Assembly: GCF_004785665.1 (NCBI RefSeq)
Contig: NZ_SRPJ01000003.1
Coordinates: forward strand, 1-64,000
From: Staphylococcus pragensis
Lineage (GTDB): Bacteria; Bacillota; Bacilli; Staphylococcales; Staphylococcaceae
DNA length: 64,000 bases
Direction: 5' to 3'
Shown: positions 25,848 to 35,442 of the stretch, one piece after another
How the letters are laid out: the number at the start of each line of letters is the position of its first letter
Position numbering within the stretch: position 1 is the first letter of the stretch
Program-made: the position numbers and the translations under genes
The notes under the pieces: model-generated
Seen by the model: the letters and a program-made list of their open reading frames with translations, nothing else
What the model was told of the DNA's origin: nothing
Databases searched by the model: none

Positions 25848-26534
25848 ATGCGAAAAAATCTTAATTTAAGTGAATTTGGAAAAATTTTAAAAGAACATAT
25901 TGGGTTAATTATTTTGTGTATTGTTATTTTTGGAGCTATTAGCTTTGTAGTTTCACAATTTATCATTACGCCAAAATATCAAGCAACTTCAAATGTCATT
26001 ATTAATCAAAAACGTGCAAATGATGACAACTTATATAAAAATCCAAATGAAATTCAAACAAATATTCAATTAATCAAAACGTATTCTGAAATTATCAATT
26101 CAGAAGAAATTAAAAATAAAGCATTAGATGAAATAGATGCGAAAGATAAAAACAGTCTCTATCAAGGGCTTTCTATAGATTCTGTAGAGAATTCACAAAT
26201 TATTAAAATCAATGTATTAAGTGAACATCCTAAAGAAGCAGTAGCCTATGCGAATGAAGTAGCTAAAGCGGCTAAAGAAGAAATTGAAAGAGTAATGGGC
26301 GTTGATAATTTATCGATTTTATCTAAAGCGACAAATAGCCAAGTGAAATCGCCAAAATCTCCTAATATCTTACTTAATGTAGTGTTCGGTGTGATATTCG
26401 GGTTAGTGATTGCGCTCTTAATTATGTTCACTAAATATTTATTAAATAACAAAATTAAATCTGAAAAAGAAGTTGAAAACTATTTACATCTTCCTACAAT
26501 TGGAAAGATTAGCGACTTAGGTGATAAAAAATGA
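25848..26534 (+). CDS. capA: CapA/Wzz-type chain-length regulator and BY-kinase activator
   Basis: A 228-aa membrane protein with two helices near the ends (LIILCIVIFGAISFVVSQFI at about 20-40, and NVVFGVIFGLVIALLIMF near 180) around an extracytoplasmic Wzz domain (YQATSNVIINQKRAND). A short cytosolic tail follows the second helix. In staphylococci CapA activates the CapB kinase through that tail. ATG 25848 has AGGTGG six bases upstream. Its stop overlaps capB as ATGA. Confidence 0.88.
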   Translation: MRKNLNLSEFGKILKEHIGLIILCIVIFGAISFVVSQFIITPKYQATSNVIINQKRANDDNLYKNPNEIQTNIQLIKTYSEIINSEEIKNKALDEIDAKDKNSLYQGLSIDSVENSQIIKINVLSEHPKEAVAYANEVAKAAKEEIERVMGVDNLSILSKATNSQVKSPKSPNILLNVVFGVIFGLVIALLIMFTKYLLNNKIKSEKEVENYLHLPTIGKISDLGDKK

Positions 26535-27184
26535 GTAATAAATCAAGTAAATATATAAGCACAGCCCAAGATTTAATCAACGAGGAAATTAAAACGCTTA
26601 GAACAAATGTAACCTTCAACGTTACTGGCGAAAATAGCACAGTATATATGATTACTTCTTCAAGACAAGGAGAAGGGAAAACATTTGTAAGCAAATCACT
26701 TTCTGAGTCACTAGCAAATACGCGCTATAAAGTGCTACTTATCGATGCAGACATGCGTAGACCTCAAGTACATAAACGCTTTAATGTGCCTAATAATTAT
26801 GGTTTATCAAATATTATTAGTCATCAAATTCCTTATGAACAAGGCATTTATTATAGTGAAGATTCAAATCTAGATATTATACCTGCTGGGACAAAACCAC
26901 CCAATCCTTCAGAACTTTTAGATTCGCCTAATTTTAAAGATTTCTTAGAAGATATTAAAGATGAGTATGACTATGTGATTATTGATACGCCACCTATTTT
27001 ACCTGTTACTGATGCGTTAATTATTGGTAGATTAGTGGATCAAACCATCCTAGTGGCAAATAGTAAAAAAACGCCGAGAGAATTAGTTATTGAAGCTAAA
27101 ACACGATTAGATAATTTGAAAATTTCTGTTTTCGGTGTGGTGCTAAATCAAGTAAAACATACTAATACTAAAGGCTATTATTAG
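26531..27184 (+). CDS. capB: CapB-type bacterial tyrosine kinase
   Basis: A 217-aa cytosolic BY-kinase. It has Walker A (ITSSRQGEGKTFVSKSL), Walker A' (KVLLIDADMRRPQVHKRF) and Walker B (DYVIIDTPPILPVTDALI). The C-terminus ends KHTNTKGYY, so the usual tyrosine cluster is reduced to two adjacent Tyr. Together with CapA and the phosphatase at 30946 it should control polymer length and export. The start overlaps the capA stop. Confidence 0.92.
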   Translation: MSNKSSKYISTAQDLINEEIKTLRTNVTFNVTGENSTVYMITSSRQGEGKTFVSKSLSESLANTRYKVLLIDADMRRPQVHKRFNVPNNYGLSNIISHQIPYEQGIYYSEDSNLDIIPAGTKPPNPSELLDSPNFKDFLEDIKDEYDYVIIDTPPILPVTDALIIGRLVDQTILVANSKKTPRELVIEAKTRLDNLKISVFGVVLNQVKHTNTKGYY

Positions 27185-27201
27185 AAAGGGCTTGTATCAA
27201 T

Positions 27202-28302
27202 TTGAAGATTTTATATCTTATTACCAAGGCTGATAATGGCGGTGCACAAACACATTTAATTCAACTCGCAAATTACTTTTGTCAAAACAATGATGTCTAC
27301 GTAGTAGTAGGATGTAAAGGGCCGATGCTAGAACAATTAGATGCTCGCATTAAAGTGACCATAGTTGAAAATTTAATCGGACCTATCAATGTGAAGCAAG
27401 ACATTTTAGCAACTAAAAAAATAACCCGCCTCATTAATAAAATTCGTCCAGACGTTATTCATTTACATTCTTCTAAAGCAGGCACAATTGGAAGACTAGC
27501 CTATAAACTATCTAAGGGGAAGAAGTCTTTAGTTGTTTTTACAGCGCATAGTTGGTCATTTACAGACGGTATTGCGCCACTTAAGAAATATTTATATTTA
27601 TTGATTGAGAAGATGATGTTCAAAGTAACTAATCGCGTGATTTGTGTTTCGGAGTTTGATAAGCAATTAGCTATCAAATATAACTTCAATCCTAGAAAGC
27701 TTGTAACTATTCATAACGGAATTAAAGATCCATTCAAGTTTACGTCTTTGTCACATGAGAAAGGTGACGCTCATCAATTCGTTATGATAGCCCGATTTGC
27801 TTATCCTAAATTGCAGATGAACATTATCAATGCTTTAAATCTACTGAAAAATATGACCGATAAACACTTCCATTTTACCCTTATAGGAGATGGCATTAAT
27901 TTAAATGAATGTAAAGAGTTGGCTCAATCTGTAGAAGTAACACAAGAAGTGAGTTTCTTAGGTAATGTGATTAATGCACAAAAAGAATTACCTCATTACG
28001 ATACATTTGTTTTAGTGAGTAAACATGAAGGCTTGCCAATCAGTATTATTGAAGCGATGTCATATGGATTACCAATTATAGCGAGTGACGTAGGTGGGAT
28101 AAGTGAGTTAGTAGACAATAATGGAAAGATTCTTAAAGATAATGAACCACATACTATTGCTTTGGCTTTAAAACAACAATTAGAGAATGATGATTATATT
28201 AAACAAAGTGACCGTTCTAGAGAGAAATATCTTGAGCACTTTACAGAAACTAAAATGTTAAAAGAAGTGGAAATGGTTTATAATGCGTACTCAAGAAAAT
28301 AG
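27202..28302 (+). CDS. Family 4-type glycosyltransferase
   Basis: A 366-aa GT-B enzyme. The N-terminal acceptor domain begins KILYLITKADNGGAQTHLIQ and contains VIHLHSSKAGTIGRLA. The C-terminal donor domain has RFAYPKLQMNIINAL, FTLIGDG, and the E-x7-E motif EGLPISIIEAMSYGLPIIAS. It should add the sugar next to the initiating one. It is the only glycosyltransferase besides the initiating enzyme in the operon. The start TTG 27202 is 17 bases after capB, with AGAAAGGG upstream. Confidence 0.88.
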   Translation: MKILYLITKADNGGAQTHLIQLANYFCQNNDVYVVVGCKGPMLEQLDARIKVTIVENLIGPINVKQDILATKKITRLINKIRPDVIHLHSSKAGTIGRLAYKLSKGKKSLVVFTAHSWSFTDGIAPLKKYLYLLIEKMMFKVTNRVICVSEFDKQLAIKYNFNPRKLVTIHNGIKDPFKFTSLSHEKGDAHQFVMIARFAYPKLQMNIINALNLLKNMTDKHFHFTLIGDGINLNECKELAQSVEVTQEVSFLGNVINAQKELPHYDTFVLVSKHEGLPISIIEAMSYGLPIIASDVGGISELVDNNGKILKDNEPHTIALALKQQLENDDYIKQSDRSREKYLEHFTETKMLKEVEMVYNAYSRK

Positions 28303-29524
28303 CACATTTTTAAATATATTATTGATAGGCTTAGCAATATTTATTCAACAATCTTTTGTTATTGGTGGCATTAATATTTCAATTGCCGATTTTATTATTT
28401 TAATCTTATTTGCTTATATCTTAATCAATCACAACAAAATAATAGAAGTTAACTTTATCTTGATATTTATTCTTATTTTATATATTTATCGCATTCTAAT
28501 GACGGTTATTTTAGGGGTCTTTGATGATATTCTCATTATTAATTTAAAAGAAATTTTAGCAACATCAATTAAATTTGCATTTGTTGTGATTTATCTTTTA
28601 ATTGGCTCTATTATTTTAAAATTAAGTAATAGTAGAACTATATTCCTGAAATCTTATGTTATCAGTAGCGCTATGATTGGTATATTGTGTGTGTTTACGA
28701 GTGTTTTTAAAACACCATTATTGATGCGTTTACTATTCTTTGATGAACTTAGATCTAAAGGATTAATGAACGATCCTAATTACTTTGCGATGACACAAAT
28801 TATCAGTTTGATTTTAGTATTTAAATTGACACATCGTTTCTTTTACAGGTTAGTATTGTCACTTATTATTTTATTATCTATTTTCACAACGGGTTCAAAG
28901 ACCGCTTCGATTATCATTTTATTATTAATCATGGGCTATTGCGCCATTAAATTATTTAATAGAAATGTTGTAAGTATTGTTAGCGTACTATCAGCCTTTT
29001 CTATCTTATTATTAGGCACATTTTATATGATTAATTTTGGCAATTGGCACACATATGATGTGGATTTAGGAGGCTCTTTCAATAGAATGACTTCCATCTT
29101 TAAAGAAGGAACTGCTTCTATCAATGAGAGTGGATCGGACAGAAGTCTTGTGTGGCTTAACGCCATTAGTTTAATCAAATATACATTTGGATTTGGATTA
29201 GGCTTATTCGACTATGTTCATGTCGGTACATATTTAAATGGGGTTAGTCTTGTTGCCCATAATACATATTTACAAATATTTGCAGAATGGGGCATAGTTT
29301 TTGGACTCGTGTTTATTTTCTACCTAATCTACTTGTTATTTAGTTTAATTAAATTTAATGAAAATGGACGTAACATTGTATGGATAGCAATTCTTTTAAT
29401 ATTAATGGTTTATTTTATGACGGTATCTTTTAATAACTCAAGATACGTAGCCTTTGTGATAGGTATACTGATTTATTTAGTTCAATCAAATAAGACAGAA
29501 GGTAGACATACCCATGAAGAGTGA
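28283..29524 (+). CDS. Wzy-type polysaccharide polymerase
   Basis: A 413-aa polytopic protein with about eleven membrane helices and a large outside loop containing GSFNRMTSIFKEG, SGSDRSLVWLNAI, GLGLFDYVHVGTYLNGVSLV and AHNTYLQIFAEWG. The last motif, H-N-x-Y-L-Q, is typical of O-antigen ligase/polymerase (Wzy_C-like) proteins. It should polymerise lipid-linked repeats outside the membrane. It overlaps the glycosyltransferase by 20 bases and the flippase by 11. Confidence 0.85.
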   Translation: MRTQENSTFLNILLIGLAIFIQQSFVIGGINISIADFIILILFAYILINHNKIIEVNFILIFILILYIYRILMTVILGVFDDILIINLKEILATSIKFAFVVIYLLIGSIILKLSNSRTIFLKSYVISSAMIGILCVFTSVFKTPLLMRLLFFDELRSKGLMNDPNYFAMTQIISLILVFKLTHRFFYRLVLSLIILLSIFTTGSKTASIIILLLIMGYCAIKLFNRNVVSIVSVLSAFSILLLGTFYMINFGNWHTYDVDLGGSFNRMTSIFKEGTASINESGSDRSLVWLNAISLIKYTFGFGLGLFDYVHVGTYLNGVSLVAHNTYLQIFAEWGIVFGLVFIFYLIYLLFSLIKFNENGRNIVWIAILLILMVYFMTVSFNNSRYVAFVIGILIYLVQSNKTEGRHTHEE

Positions 29525-30962
29525 CTCACTTAAAACAAACATTATTTATCAGAGTTTATATCAAGTCATTAGAACAATCACGCCTATTATCACGATTCCA
29601 ATTATCTCACGAGCATTTGGACCTTCTGGAGTAGGGGTCGCTTCGTTTTCATTTAGTATGGTTCAATATTTTTTAATGTTTGCGAGTGTCGGGGTGCAAT
29701 TATACTTTAATCGTTTGATTGCAGAAGTAGCGCATGAAAAAACACAATTATCGAAACAGTTTAGCGATATTTTTATGAGTAAATTACTCCTCTCATTAAC
29801 CGTTTTATTACTTTACGTTGTTACGATGAGTATATTTATTCATGAGTATTATTTAATTTTCCTACTTCAAGGAATTTATATTATTGGTGCTGCAGTTGAT
29901 ATTTCATGGTTTTATGCAGGCATTGAGAAATTTAAAATTCCAAGTTTAAGTAATATCGTAGCATCATTGATTGTTTTAGTAATTGTTGTATTTTTTATTA
30001 GAGACACTTCAGATTTACCCTTATATGTTTTTACGTTATCTATTGTGACTGTGCTTAACCAAGTGCCACTTTATTATTATTTGAGAAAATACATTACTTT
30101 AAAACGGATTAATTGGAAAAATGTATGGCATATTTTTCATTCTTCCTTAGTCTATTTGTTACCTAATGGCCAATTAAACTTTTTTACAAGTATTGCCTGT
30201 GTAGTTCTAGGATTAATTGGAAGTTATAGTGATGTTGGTATCTTTACGAATACATTTAATATTTTATCGGTAGCTATTTTACTCGTGAATACAATCGATT
30301 TAGTCATGATTCCGAGAATTACTAAACTAGCACGTAAGCAAGATAACGCTTTAACACAAATGCTAGAACTTAATATAAATATGCAACCGATTTTAACAAT
30401 TCCGATGGTGCTAGGTATTATTGCCATTATGCCTACATTCTATGTTTGGTTTTTTGGTGAGCAATTTAAAAGTACTGTCTCACTAATGACTGTATTAGCG
30501 ATATTACTATTTATTATTCCGCTCAATATGACGATAAGCAGACAATATCTTATTATTCAAAATAAGATGAAAGTGTATAATATGTCGTTAATTATAGGCG
30601 CTTTTGTTAACTTCATTTGTTGCATTATATTTATACCGTTTTTCGGAATTTATGGTGCTGGGATAGCCAGAATTACTTCCGAACTTCTTATTTTATTATG
30701 GAGAGTAATTGATATTTCTGGGACAGGCATTAAATTAGATGTTAAAAATCTTAGTAAAACAGTATTTGCGTCTATTGTCATGGTCGTTGTGTTGATGTTT
30801 TTGAATGCCTACCTCACTCCAACAGTGTACTCAACTATACTTTTACTTGTAGTCGGAATGTTAGTTTATTTGATTACTAATTTAGTGTTAAAACATGAAT
30901 TTATTTTATTAATTTTAAAGAATTTAATTAAGCGTGGTGATAACTTTGATAGACATTCATAA
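29514..30962 (+). CDS. Wzx-type lipid-linked repeat flippase
   Basis: A 482-aa MATE/MOP-fold membrane protein with about fourteen helices. The start (SLKTNIIYQSLYQVIRTITP, IISRAFGPSGVGVASFSFSM) matches Polysacc_synt flippases, as does ISWFYAGIEKFKI in the middle. It moves undecaprenyl-linked repeats across the membrane for the Wzy-like polymerase encoded just before. The ends overlap both neighbouring genes, which fits tight co-translation. Confidence 0.9.
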   Translation: MKSDSLKTNIIYQSLYQVIRTITPIITIPIISRAFGPSGVGVASFSFSMVQYFLMFASVGVQLYFNRLIAEVAHEKTQLSKQFSDIFMSKLLLSLTVLLLYVVTMSIFIHEYYLIFLLQGIYIIGAAVDISWFYAGIEKFKIPSLSNIVASLIVLVIVVFFIRDTSDLPLYVFTLSIVTVLNQVPLYYYLRKYITLKRINWKNVWHIFHSSLVYLLPNGQLNFFTSIACVVLGLIGSYSDVGIFTNTFNILSVAILLVNTIDLVMIPRITKLARKQDNALTQMLELNINMQPILTIPMVLGIIAIMPTFYVWFFGEQFKSTVSLMTVLAILLFIIPLNMTISRQYLIIQNKMKVYNMSLIIGAFVNFICCIIFIPFFGIYGAGIARITSELLILLWRVIDISGTGIKLDVKNLSKTVFASIVMVVVLMFLNAYLTPTVYSTILLLVVGMLVYLITNLVLKHEFILLILKNLIKRGDNFDRHS

Positions 30963-31671
30963 TCATTTAATTTGGGGCGTAGATGATGGCGCAAAGGATA
31001 TAGAAGAAACAATTAATATGATTAAAATGGCATACGCACAAGGCGTTACTAGAATTATAGCGACACCGCATTTTTATATTGATACTTATGAACCGAATAA
31101 AGATGATTTATATGAGAAGAAAGCATTGCTAGAACAACGATTAGAAGAATTAAACCTTCCTGTTTCGATTAAGATAGGGGAAGAGATTTATTTAGAACCC
31201 GCTTCTTTTGAACAAATTGAATCAAAAACTGCGCTATCTTTAGATAATCAAACCTACATATTAGTAGAGTTCTCATTTAATGATATTCCATTATTTATAT
31301 TTGACCTTCTTGTTAGGCTAGTAGACATGGGTTATGTTCCTATTATCGCACATCCTGAACGATATAATTCTGTACAGACAGATTTTAGCTTGCTTGAAAA
31401 GTTTGTGGATTTAGGATGTATCTTGCAATTAAATGGAGGTTCGATTTTAGGTAATCATGGTAGAAGTGCTAAAAAAGCTGCCAAATATATGGTAAAGCAT
31501 CGATTATTCCACATTATCGGTAGTGATGCCCATAATGATGTTAATCGACCATTCGTCACTGCCAAAGCGTTTAAGAAAATTAAAGACCAAGACTTTAAGC
31601 ATTTCTTAGAAACAAATGCAGAAGCCATTTGGAACAATCAAAGAATCAATAGTTACAAATACTTCCAATAA
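30946..31671 (+). CDS. capC: CapC/CpsB-type tyrosine-protein phosphatase (PHP fold)
   Basis: A 241-aa manganese-dependent phosphatase. The PHP metal-binding motif DIHNHLIWGVDDGAKDIEET lies at the N-terminus. IATPHFY, IIAHPERY and IGSDAHN supply the other ligands. It should dephosphorylate CapB. I chose TTG 30946, inside the flippase gene, because homologues start with IDIHNH and GGTG lies seven bases before; GTG 30934 is the alternative. It is the last gene of the operon, before the terminator at 31679. Confidence 0.9.
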   Translation: MIDIHNHLIWGVDDGAKDIEETINMIKMAYAQGVTRIIATPHFYIDTYEPNKDDLYEKKALLEQRLEELNLPVSIKIGEEIYLEPASFEQIESKTALSLDNQTYILVEFSFNDIPLFIFDLLVRLVDMGYVPIIAHPERYNSVQTDFSLLEKFVDLGCILQLNGGSILGNHGRSAKKAAKYMVKHRLFHIIGSDAHNDVNRPFVTAKAFKKIKDQDFKHFLETNAEAIWNNQRINSYKYFQ

Positions 31672-31678
31672 ATCATAC

Positions 31679-31716
31679 AAAAAACGAGTTAGACATTGTC
31701 GTCTAGCTCGTTTTTA
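31679..31716. terminator. Terminator of the polysaccharide operon
   Basis: AAACGAGTTAGAC and GTCTAGCTCGTTTTTAA form the stem. A runs on the left make it usable for the converging gene as well. Confidence 0.88.
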
Positions 31717-31721
31717 AATCG

Positions 31722-32066
31722 TTATACAAGAAGTAATTTAATACCTCTAAAGATATTTAATAAGAATAATATACCTGCCCAAATAAAGAAAATAACAGCA
31801 AGTACAAGACCTACAAACCAGCCCATGCCATGATGTGAACCGACTAATGCTGGGACAATCATTAATGCTACGAAACCTAAGCCAATGAGTACCCATGTCC
31901 AAATGTGATTAAATAAAGCGTTTCTAGAATGCGTTGATCCAGGTGGTGATGCGAAAATCCATACAATCAATGGGAAAAGGACTGGCGCAAAAAATACACT
32001 TAGGTAACTTAACGCGCCTAATATATTACCGCTTCGTTCGTTATATCTATCTTCGTAATTTGCCAT
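31722..32066 (-). CDS. Small four-helix membrane protein, DUF4870-like
   Basis: A 114-aa protein. A charged start (MANYEDRYNERSGN) is followed by ILGALSYLSVFFAPVLFPLI, then a loop with SRNALFNHIW, and three more hydrophobic segments ending in a positively charged tail. The GALSYLS-x-FFAP-x-x-FPLIVW pattern matches DUF4870-like small membrane proteins. No function is known. The start at 32066 has a GGTGAA RBS; the longer frame adds ten poorly supported residues. Confidence 0.65.
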   Translation of the reverse strand: MANYEDRYNERSGNILGALSYLSVFFAPVLFPLIVWIFASPPGSTHSRNALFNHIWTWVLIGLGFVALMIVPALVGSHHGMGWFVGLVLAVIFFIWAGILFLLNIFRGIKLLLV

Positions 32067-32156
32067 GTTTTTCACCTCAACTCTATATAAACACATAATA
32101 AGGTTGAATTTAAGGATAAAAGCCTTAAATTACAACTCTGTAAGTTAAGCAATAAA

Positions 32157-32200
32157 AAAAGAACTTTCGAGAAAATAATCATTCCCGAAAAGTTCTTTAA
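32157..32200 (-). terminator. Terminator of the second EIIC gene
   Basis: On the minus strand AAAGAACTTTTCGGGAAT pairs with the complementary CTCGAAAGTTCTTT and runs into seven T residues. Confidence 0.82.
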
Positions 32201-32218
32201 ATTCCCTGTGTATTTACA

Positions 32219-33265
32219 TTATGCTTCTGAATGTTGTTCTTTATTTTTGTTCCAAGGCATTGGAATGTGTAAATGTAATAAGTCGAATTTTTTAATAATG
32301 AAACCGATAATAAACGCTAAAACAACAGCTGTAATTGCGACTGCTACAATTGTAATAATTGAAGTGATTGGGTTGTTGAAACCGAATAATACAATCGCAC
32401 CAGCCATTGGTGTCGCCATGCCCGTTACATCAATTTTCAAGCCACTGAAATTGATAATACATGCGGTAAACATACCGATTAGCGCATTTGCCCCATAAAG
32501 GACGGGCGCATATTTAACGATAAGATCAATTTGTGTAAGTGGCTCAATAAATACGGCAAAGCGGTTAGACTTGTTACCAATTTTAAGTAAATTAAATAAT
32601 GTGAAATTCGCAAATGATGCGCCTGTACAAGTGATGGCACCGATAGCCATTGGAACCCCTGTTAAACCTAATATACTTGCTAGTACCATTGAACTTAATG
32701 GCGTCATGCTTGTTACTGGAATGATTAAGCCTAAAATAATCGCTAACGCGTATGGACTGCTATCTCCTACAGAGTTAACGGCATTCGCGATTGAATTTAA
32801 GACTGCGGTAACGCCTGGATTGATTAATGTTGCTAAGCCATAGACTAAAGCCGGTGCAACAAGAATAACCACGATTAAATCTAAACCGTCTGGTATTTTT
32901 TTCTCAATCAATTTAATGACGAAAGCGGTTAAATAGGCTGCAATGAATGCAGGTAATAAACTAAAGTCCTTTAAAGTAAGACCAACGATAACAGCGAATA
33001 CAGGTGATATTTTTAAGTTGATACACGCGAGTATTCCGACTGCAATACCGCCTAAACTCCCTGCCAAGTCTCCGATTTCCTGTAAGAATTTTATATGGAA
33101 AATGCCTCCAATAGCATAACTTAAGAATGCCTGTGGTAAGAAAGTGGCACAAGCAGCCCCTGATAAAGCTTGCAATCCTTCTTGACCATATGGCGCAAAT
33201 TTCAAGAATAGCTTCATAACAATGAGCACAATCACTAATGTGCCGACCCCTAATATGATATTCAT
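32219..33265 (-). CDS. PTS EIIC-family membrane protein, second copy
   Basis: A 348-aa protein with about ten membrane segments. Typical parts are AAYLTAFVIKLIEKKIPDGL, LGLIIPVTSMTPLSSMVLAS, and TGMATPMAGAIVLFGFNNP near the C-terminus. It resembles the protein at 23754 in layout, especially the Gly/Ser-rich central helix and the C-terminal loop. No EIIA or EIIB is nearby. Two EIIC-only proteins thus bracket the polysaccharide operon. The C-terminal tail is hydrophilic (KNKEQHSEA). Cargo is unknown. Confidence 0.78.
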   Translation of the reverse strand: MNIILGVGTLVIVLIVMKLFLKFAPYGQEGLQALSGAACATFLPQAFLSYAIGGIFHIKFLQEIGDLAGSLGGIAVGILACINLKISPVFAVIVGLTLKDFSLLPAFIAAYLTAFVIKLIEKKIPDGLDLIVVILVAPALVYGLATLINPGVTAVLNSIANAVNSVGDSSPYALAIILGLIIPVTSMTPLSSMVLASILGLTGVPMAIGAITCTGASFANFTLFNLLKIGNKSNRFAVFIEPLTQIDLIVKYAPVLYGANALIGMFTACIINFSGLKIDVTGMATPMAGAIVLFGFNNPITSIITIVAVAITAVVLAFIIGFIIKKFDLLHLHIPMPWNKNKEQHSEA

Positions 33266-33576
33266 ATATAATAACTCCTTAATATATATAATGTGTTTTT
33301 TTAAACATTTTAATATTGTAACATATATCGAAAATATTAAATTTGTTAACGATTATATTGTCTATATTTACCGAATTATTTAGAGCTATTATTTTTTATT
33401 TTCAAAAGTTCTGTAAAGATGCGCTGAATATTGTAATGACAAGGTCGAGAGAGTGTGTTTGAGGGTGATTAGTGTTACCTAAGCTAACTATTTCTATCAA
33501 TGGTATAGTGAATATAAATAATTTAATTAAGAAAGTGAAAATTTGATTGTAATTAATAAAACATGGAGATTAATAC
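33266..33576. other. Intergenic region upstream of the second EIIC gene and the small ABC operon
   Basis: These 311 bases between divergent genes are AT-rich and should hold both promoters. I see no strong hairpin, RNA gene or recognisable operator. Confidence 0.5.
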
Positions 33577-33888
33577 ATGGATGGTATCATTGCGTTTCTT
33601 CAAATGTTAGTAATCGTACCTTATTCAATATTTTTATTGGCAGTTTTTATGTATTGTATATGGAAATGCGTCTTTTTCGTAAATGATTTAATTAGGATTT
33701 TGTTAGGTAATAGATTGCGACAGGATGACTCTGAGGGTATGTCATTTTTAATTTTATTTATAGCTATTTTTTTAGGATCTTTATTATTTATTATCCCTTT
33801 CTATATTGTTGTAATGCTAATTGGTAATTTTTTCCAAATCCCTTTAGTAATTATTGGTATTTACATTATTGTTAAAAAGTTAAAGTAG
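33577..33888 (+). CDS. Small membrane protein of an ABC exporter operon
   Basis: A 103-aa protein with three hydrophobic segments (LQMLVIVPYSIFLLAVFMY, MSFLILFIAIFLGSLLFIIP and IPLVIIGIYIIV) and a charged loop GNRLRQDDSEG. No family is recognised. It is 41 bases ahead of the ABC ATPase gene and in the same direction, so it may be an accessory subunit or an immunity-like peptide. A weak TGGAG RBS precedes the ATG. Confidence 0.6.
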   Translation: MDGIIAFLQMLVIVPYSIFLLAVFMYCIWKCVFFVNDLIRILLGNRLRQDDSEGMSFLILFIAIFLGSLLFIIPFYIVVMLIGNFFQIPLVIIGIYIIVKKLK

Positions 33889-33929
33889 CGACGAGAAATT
33901 TAAGATATTTAATACATAGGAGCGTTGAT

Positions 33930-34751
33930 ATGGAAAAGTTTGTAATAGAAGGACAAGATATTTCTAAAGTAATAGATCATCAACATATTATTAAAAAGAT
34001 AAATATGAATTTTCCATATAATTCTATTGTTTTAATCGAAGGAAAAAATGGTTCTGGAAAAAGTGTTACTTTGAAAATGTTAGCTCATATATTAAAACCA
34101 TCAAGTGGGACATTAAAGGTAAATGGTATTGTAAGTTATGCACCTGATCACTTGCCATCAACGATTAACTTAACTATTAAAGAATATCTAAAATTCATTA
34201 AAGATATAAATTCAAACACGCATTTTAGTATGAATATTGAGGAATTGATTAGTCGATTTAATTTAACTCCTTTTTTAGAAAAAAGAATCAAAGAATGTTC
34301 TAAAGGTACTCAACAAAAAGTGAATTTAATTCAATGCTTAGCGAGAAAAGTAGACATTTATATTATGGATGAGCCATTTTCTGGTCTTGATAAGCGTGCG
34401 ATAGTCCAATTAAAATCAATATTCTCTGAATTAAAACAATCTGCAACAGTAGTCCTAACATCTCATGAAGAGGCGTTGGATTATTCATTTGTTACCCATA
34501 AATTTAATTTAGAAAAAAACTCTTTTGCAGTGAATAAATATGAAGCTAAAGCTAAATCAATGATAGTTAAAACTAGAGAAAGTTTAGATTCCAATCTATG
34601 TAAAAATTTAAATAAACTTGAAGCGCAAGCAATAAATAATGTTCAAATTAAAGTGAATGTAGCTAAAAGTAACCAATTAATTATGCTGTTGATTGAAGAA
34701 GGCTACTTGATTAAAGAGGTAAGAGAGGATAATGAAGATGGCACTTATTAA
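33930..34751 (+). CDS. ABC transporter ATP-binding protein with divergent signature
   Basis: A 273-aa ATPase. It has Walker A EGKNGSGKSVTLKML, Walker B VDIYIMDEPFSGLDK, and the switch His in VVLTSHEEALDYS. The signature reads CSKGTQQKV rather than LSGGQ, as in exporters of lantibiotics or small peptides. An extra 60-residue C-terminal part (after about 200) has no known domain. It overlaps the permease gene, so the two are likely one exporter. Confidence 0.85.
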   Translation: MEKFVIEGQDISKVIDHQHIIKKINMNFPYNSIVLIEGKNGSGKSVTLKMLAHILKPSSGTLKVNGIVSYAPDHLPSTINLTIKEYLKFIKDINSNTHFSMNIEELISRFNLTPFLEKRIKECSKGTQQKVNLIQCLARKVDIYIMDEPFSGLDKRAIVQLKSIFSELKQSATVVLTSHEEALDYSFVTHKFNLEKNSFAVNKYEAKAKSMIVKTRESLDSNLCKNLNKLEAQAINNVQIKVNVAKSNQLIMLLIEEGYLIKEVREDNEDGTY

Positions 34752-35442
34752 TTATCATTTTAAGAACTTTATAAGATCGTATAAGTGGATTGGGCCTTTA
34801 ATAATTTTTTTGATCTTGGTAGTAATTCTATATACTTATTCAGGCCAGCCAATACTATCTAGTTTCGCTAGTACCTCAATGCTTCTTCTTTTTATTTCAG
34901 CGTGGATAACTGTAATTATTTTTGATATAGATTCTATAAAAGAGAAACAATTATTATTTACACAATTGAAATCTAAAAAGAACTACCTAACTAGTAAATT
35001 ACTATTCTCTTTTATCATAATTTTGCCCTTAGGTTTATGGGCTGTCATTTATCCTATTATTACTTTTAAATTTGAACACTCGCCTAAATTAATAGAAGTC
35101 TTAATCGGTATATATAGTCATATTATTATAATAGCTTTAGGCGTAATTATGACAACTTTAATTAAATCTTTAACTAAGGTTTCTGATAAACTTATTTGGT
35201 TATTTATTGTATTAATGTTTTTAATATCAATGTTAAGAAGAATTCTTATTCAATCATTTCCAATTTTAAAATATATTTTATGGATTTTTCCCCCGGTTAG
35301 TGATTTTCTTAATATATTAAATAAAAGTCTAGCAGATGTATTAAGTTTTTCATTCTTACTTATTAATTTTTGGATGATTGGTTATTTAATTGTAATGTTG
35401 ATATTTTTATATATTATTTTTAATAAGTCAGAATATATGTAG
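34738..35442 (+). CDS. ABC exporter permease
   Basis: A 234-aa protein with six hydrophobic segments and no large outside domain. The start MALINYHFKNFIRSYKWIGP is followed by the first helix IIFLILVVILYTYS. The pattern fits small ABC-2-type permeases of peptide or bacteriocin exporters. ATG 34738 is preferred because GAGAGG lies eight bases before; ATG 34732 is too close. It overlaps the ATPase gene by 14 bases. Confidence 0.78.
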   Translation: MALINYHFKNFIRSYKWIGPLIIFLILVVILYTYSGQPILSSFASTSMLLLFISAWITVIIFDIDSIKEKQLLFTQLKSKKNYLTSKLLFSFIIILPLGLWAVIYPIITFKFEHSPKLIEVLIGIYSHIIIIALGVIMTTLIKSLTKVSDKLIWLFIVLMFLISMLRRILIQSFPILKYILWIFPPVSDFLNILNKSLADVLSFSFLLINFWMIGYLIVMLIFLYIIFNKSEYM

